Program-made: the position numbers and the translations under genes
Assembly: GCA_036941025.1 (NCBI GenBank)
Contig: JAYMNP010000001.1
Span: 620,001 to 684,000, forward strand
DNA from: Lachnospiraceae bacterium JLR.KK002
GTDB lineage: Bacteria > Bacillota > Clostridia > Lachnospirales > Lachnospiraceae
Reading direction: 5' to 3'
Length of the DNA stretch: 64,000 nt
The notes under the pieces: model-generated
What the model saw: only the letters and a program-made list of their open reading frames with translations
What the model was told of the DNA's origin: nothing
Database searches by the model: none
Shown here: positions 61,687 through 64,000 of the stretch, in pieces
How the letters are laid out: each line of letters starts with the position of its first letter
Numbering within the stretch: the first letter of the stretch is position 1

Positions 61687-63594
61687 TTGATTGAGAAAAT
61701 GAAGTTGTTGCATATTACCGGGCCAAGGAATGATATTGACCGGGTGGTGAAGCTGTATCTGGATAAATACGATATTCACTTTGAAAATGCAATGACAAGT
61801 CTGAATAACCTGAAAAATGTACGTCCCTTTGTGGAAACAAATCTCTACAAAGAGACCGCCCGTAAGGGGGAAGAACTGAAACAGTATCTGGAGACTTCCA
61901 GGAAAACGGATCTGGAGGTGACGCCGGAACAGGCGGAGGAAATCGTTCTTACGGTCTACGGGCATCTGGAAGAAATCGTCCGGAAGAAAGAGGAACTGAG
62001 CGGCAAAATCCGCCAGCTCAGAGAATGGATGGCTCAGACAGCGCCCTTTATCGGCCTGGATTTTGAACTCTGCAAGCTGCGGGATTTTCATTTTATTGAT
62101 TTCCGGTTCGGAAGGATTAAGGTGGAGAATTACCACAAGCTGGAGCAGTATGTGTTCCACAATCCCTATACGCTGTTTTATGAGTGCAACAATGACAGCG
62201 AATATGTGTGGGGCGTGTATTTTGTACCTCATACCCATCTGGAGGAAATTGAAGCGGTGTATGCTTCTTTCCAGTTTGAGGATATTCAGGTGCCGGAAGA
62301 CCTGGAAGATACGCCAAAACATGCGTTTGAACAGGCAGGAAAACTTCTGGCAGAACGGGAGCAGGAGCTGGAAAGTCTTCAGATGCAGGCCGTGGAACTG
62401 GTGAAAGCCAGGGAGCAGGAACTGCTGGCAGCCTGCGAATGTCTGGACTGCTATTGCAGGAATTTTGAGATACGCAAATTTGCGGCATGTACCAGGTCCC
62501 AGAGCGAAGGAGACGAACGCTATATTCTGTATGGATGGATGTCCAAAGGAGATGCGGAGAAGCTCCAGCGGGAAATCGCCATGGACGAGAGAATCAACTG
62601 TGTGGAAGAAGAACCGGGAGATGATCTCAGCAGCAGACCTCCCACCAGGCTGAAAAATCCCGGAATTCTGAAACCTTTTGAGATGTTTGTGGAAATGTAC
62701 GGGCTTCCCGCCTATAACGAGATGGACCCTACCATGTTTATTGCGCTGACCTACACCTTTATGTTCGGGGTTATGTTTGGAGATGTGGGACAGGGGGCAT
62801 GTCTGGTTGTGGCAGGAATACTTCTTTATAAGTTCAAAAATATGCGTCTTGCAGGCATTGTGGCCGTGGCAGGAGTCTGGTCTGTCATCTTCGGATTTCT
62901 GTACGGAAGTTTCTTTGGATTTGAGGAGACCATACCGGCGCTGTGGATGAAGCCCATGGATAATATTATGACCACGTTGATGCTGGCCATCGGATTCGGC
63001 GCCGGATTAATCCTGGTTGCCATGGTGCTGAATATGATTAATGCAGTCCGGGCGAAAGAATACGGAAGGCTGCTGTTTAATCAGAGCGGTCTGGCCGGGC
63101 TGATCTGCTATGGATTTGTGGTAATCTGTGTATTGCTCTTTGCCACAGGAAACGGACTTCCGGCCACGATTCTGATTGGAATTGCAGTGGGAATTCCCCT
63201 GATTGCCATTCTGATGAAAGAGCCCCTGAGCCATCTGGTGGAGAAAAAGAGCCGGATTTTCCCGGAGGGCAGCAAGGTGATGTTCTTTGTGGAAGCGCTG
63301 GTGGAAGGATTTGACGTGGTGCTGAGTTATGCCACCAACACCATTTCCTTTGTGCGTGTGGGCGCTTTTGCACTGAGCCATGCAGGCATGATGGGGGTAG
63401 TGATGACCCTTGCAGGTCTGGAAAAAGGAAATCCCAACTGGGTGATTATTGTACTGGGGAATATTCTGGTGGCCTGTCTGGAAGGACTGGTTGTGGGAAT
63501 TCAGGTGCTTCGTCTGGAATATTACGAAATGTTCAGCCGTTTTTATACAGGAAATGGAAAACCATTTGTTTCATTTAAGAAAAGAGAACAGTAG
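61687..63594 (+). CDS. V-type ATPase subunit I
   Basis: 635 residues from TTG after RBS GGAGGAG. A large cytoplasmic half (about 1-310) with coiled coils leads to a membrane half with about eight helices (about 340-620). It contains the proton/ion half-channel residues in FMFGVMFGDVGQGACL (about 360-375) and FVRVGAFALSHAG (about 556-568, with the essential Arg). It is the stator equivalent of F-type subunit a and holds the K ring. RBS and K gene follow. Confidence 0.92.
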   Translation: MIEKMKLLHITGPRNDIDRVVKLYLDKYDIHFENAMTSLNNLKNVRPFVETNLYKETARKGEELKQYLETSRKTDLEVTPEQAEEIVLTVYGHLEEIVRKKEELSGKIRQLREWMAQTAPFIGLDFELCKLRDFHFIDFRFGRIKVENYHKLEQYVFHNPYTLFYECNNDSEYVWGVYFVPHTHLEEIEAVYASFQFEDIQVPEDLEDTPKHAFEQAGKLLAEREQELESLQMQAVELVKAREQELLAACECLDCYCRNFEIRKFAACTRSQSEGDERYILYGWMSKGDAEKLQREIAMDERINCVEEEPGDDLSSRPPTRLKNPGILKPFEMFVEMYGLPAYNEMDPTMFIALTYTFMFGVMFGDVGQGACLVVAGILLYKFKNMRLAGIVAVAGVWSVIFGFLYGSFFGFEETIPALWMKPMDNIMTTLMLAIGFGAGLILVAMVLNMINAVRAKEYGRLLFNQSGLAGLICYGFVVICVLLFATGNGLPATILIGIAVGIPLIAILMKEPLSHLVEKKSRIFPEGSKVMFFVEALVEGFDVVLSYATNTISFVRVGAFALSHAGMMGVVMTLAGLEKGNPNWVIIVLGNILVACLEGLVVGIQVLRLEYYEMFSRFYTGNGKPFVSFKKREQ

Positions 63595-63606
63595 GAGGAT
63601 ATGAAA

Positions 63607-64000
63607 ATGATAACAAAAATTATATTAGTGGTGATTTTACTTTGCAGCATGATTATTCCCGTAGGCGGATTTTTACTCAGCAAACGGAAAGAGGGAGGCT
63701 TTAAAGCAGCCCTGGCCAGCAATATTTTCTTTTTCTTCGGTACGGTTCTGGTAGCGGATGTGCTCCTGTTTAAAGGAGATGTACAGGCTGCCGGAGAGGT
63801 GGCGGAAGCAGTGGCAAGTGTGGAGGGCTGGCGTTATCTGGCAGCAGCGCTGTCCACAGGCCTTTCCTGTATTGGCGCAGGTATTGCGGTGGCAAGTGCG
63901 GCAAGCGCGGCTCTGGGCGCTTTGAGCGAAGACTCCGGTATTATGGGTAAAGCCCTGATTTTCGTGGCGCTGGCAGAATCCATTGCCCTTTATGGTCTGC
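63607..64000 (+). CDS. V-type ATPase subunit K, 3' end outside window
   Basis: About 131 codons seen, truncated by the window edge. The ATG at 63607 is chosen because AGGAGG lies 8 bases before it; an ATG at 63601 is too close. A first helix MITKIILVVILLCSMIIP, then NIFFFFGTVLVADV and a glycine-rich ring helix with AAAL ... GAGIAVASAASAALGAL. The ion-binding Glu is in LAESIALYG near residue 127. It forms the rotor ring; in this family each subunit has four helices. Confidence 0.9.
   Translation, partial: MITKIILVVILLCSMIIPVGGFLLSKRKEGGFKAALASNIFFFFGTVLVADVLLFKGDVQAAGEVAEAVASVEGWRYLAAALSTGLSCIGAGIAVASAASAALGALSEDSGIMGKALIFVALAESIALYGL

Overview
The window looks like chromosomal DNA of a Gram-positive anaerobe of the Clostridia, most likely a gut Lachnospiraceae. 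Pointers are strong AGGAGG ribosome binding sites, a V-type ATPase operon, a CBS/DRTGG family II pyrophosphatase, DUF4364 and DUF1385 proteins, an azlCD pair, several chemoreceptors, a chorion-like high-cysteine protein and a FeoB-associated Cys-rich peptide. No rRNA, tRNA or CRISPR array was seen. The species cannot be fixed from the sequence alone.

Layout. 1-5.2 kb: FapA-like DUF342 protein (cut by the window edge), a response regulator with a degenerate HD-GYP domain, an Hpt protein, a DegV protein and a broken chemoreceptor. 5.4-8.5 kb: MATE exporter and TRIC-like channel on the minus strand, divergent from a LysR regulator. 8.5-13.1 kb: purA with an array of 14-bp repeats upstream, a HAD hydrolase, azlCD and deoD. 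13.2-14.7 kb: an intact ISAs1-family element with a perfect 9-bp target duplication. 14.8-20.2 kb: small membrane peptides, a tail-anchored coiled-coil protein, pyrophosphatase, flavin reductase and a zinc-ribbon HTH protein. 20.4-23.0 kb (minus): DUF4364, YtqA-like radical SAM protein, malic enzyme. 23.2-28.2 kb: rho, rpmE, DUF1385, prmC, prfA. 28.5-34.0 kb: small unknown proteins, an autoregulated tetR with a flavodoxin-fold protein, an AAA ATPase broken by two stop codons, a secreted His/Cys repeat protein and glycerol dehydrogenase. 34.2-36.1 kb: an IbrA/IbrB-like pair.

36.1-45.3 kb is a decayed mobile island. It holds TnpV, the start of a MerR gene, two serine-recombinase tails in inverted orientation, a CHAP hydrolase tail, an IS3 orfA fragment and an intact IS110-family element. 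Its insertion appears to have destroyed the 5' end of a MATE gene. Inside it sits a BlaI/MecR1-like cassette whose membrane protease carries an external domain homologous to a secreted protein encoded next door. I regard this as the best candidate for an undescribed system.

45.3-64 kb returns to core genes: aroA and tyrA (minus), an EF-G-like protein with unusual G motifs, two chemoreceptors, a Cu/Zn superoxide dismutase, leuS, small conserved unknowns, and a V-ATPase operon led by a response-regulator protein and running off the right edge. A family of modular hairpin elements sits behind genes at 5.3, 20.2, 52.2 and 58.9 kb.
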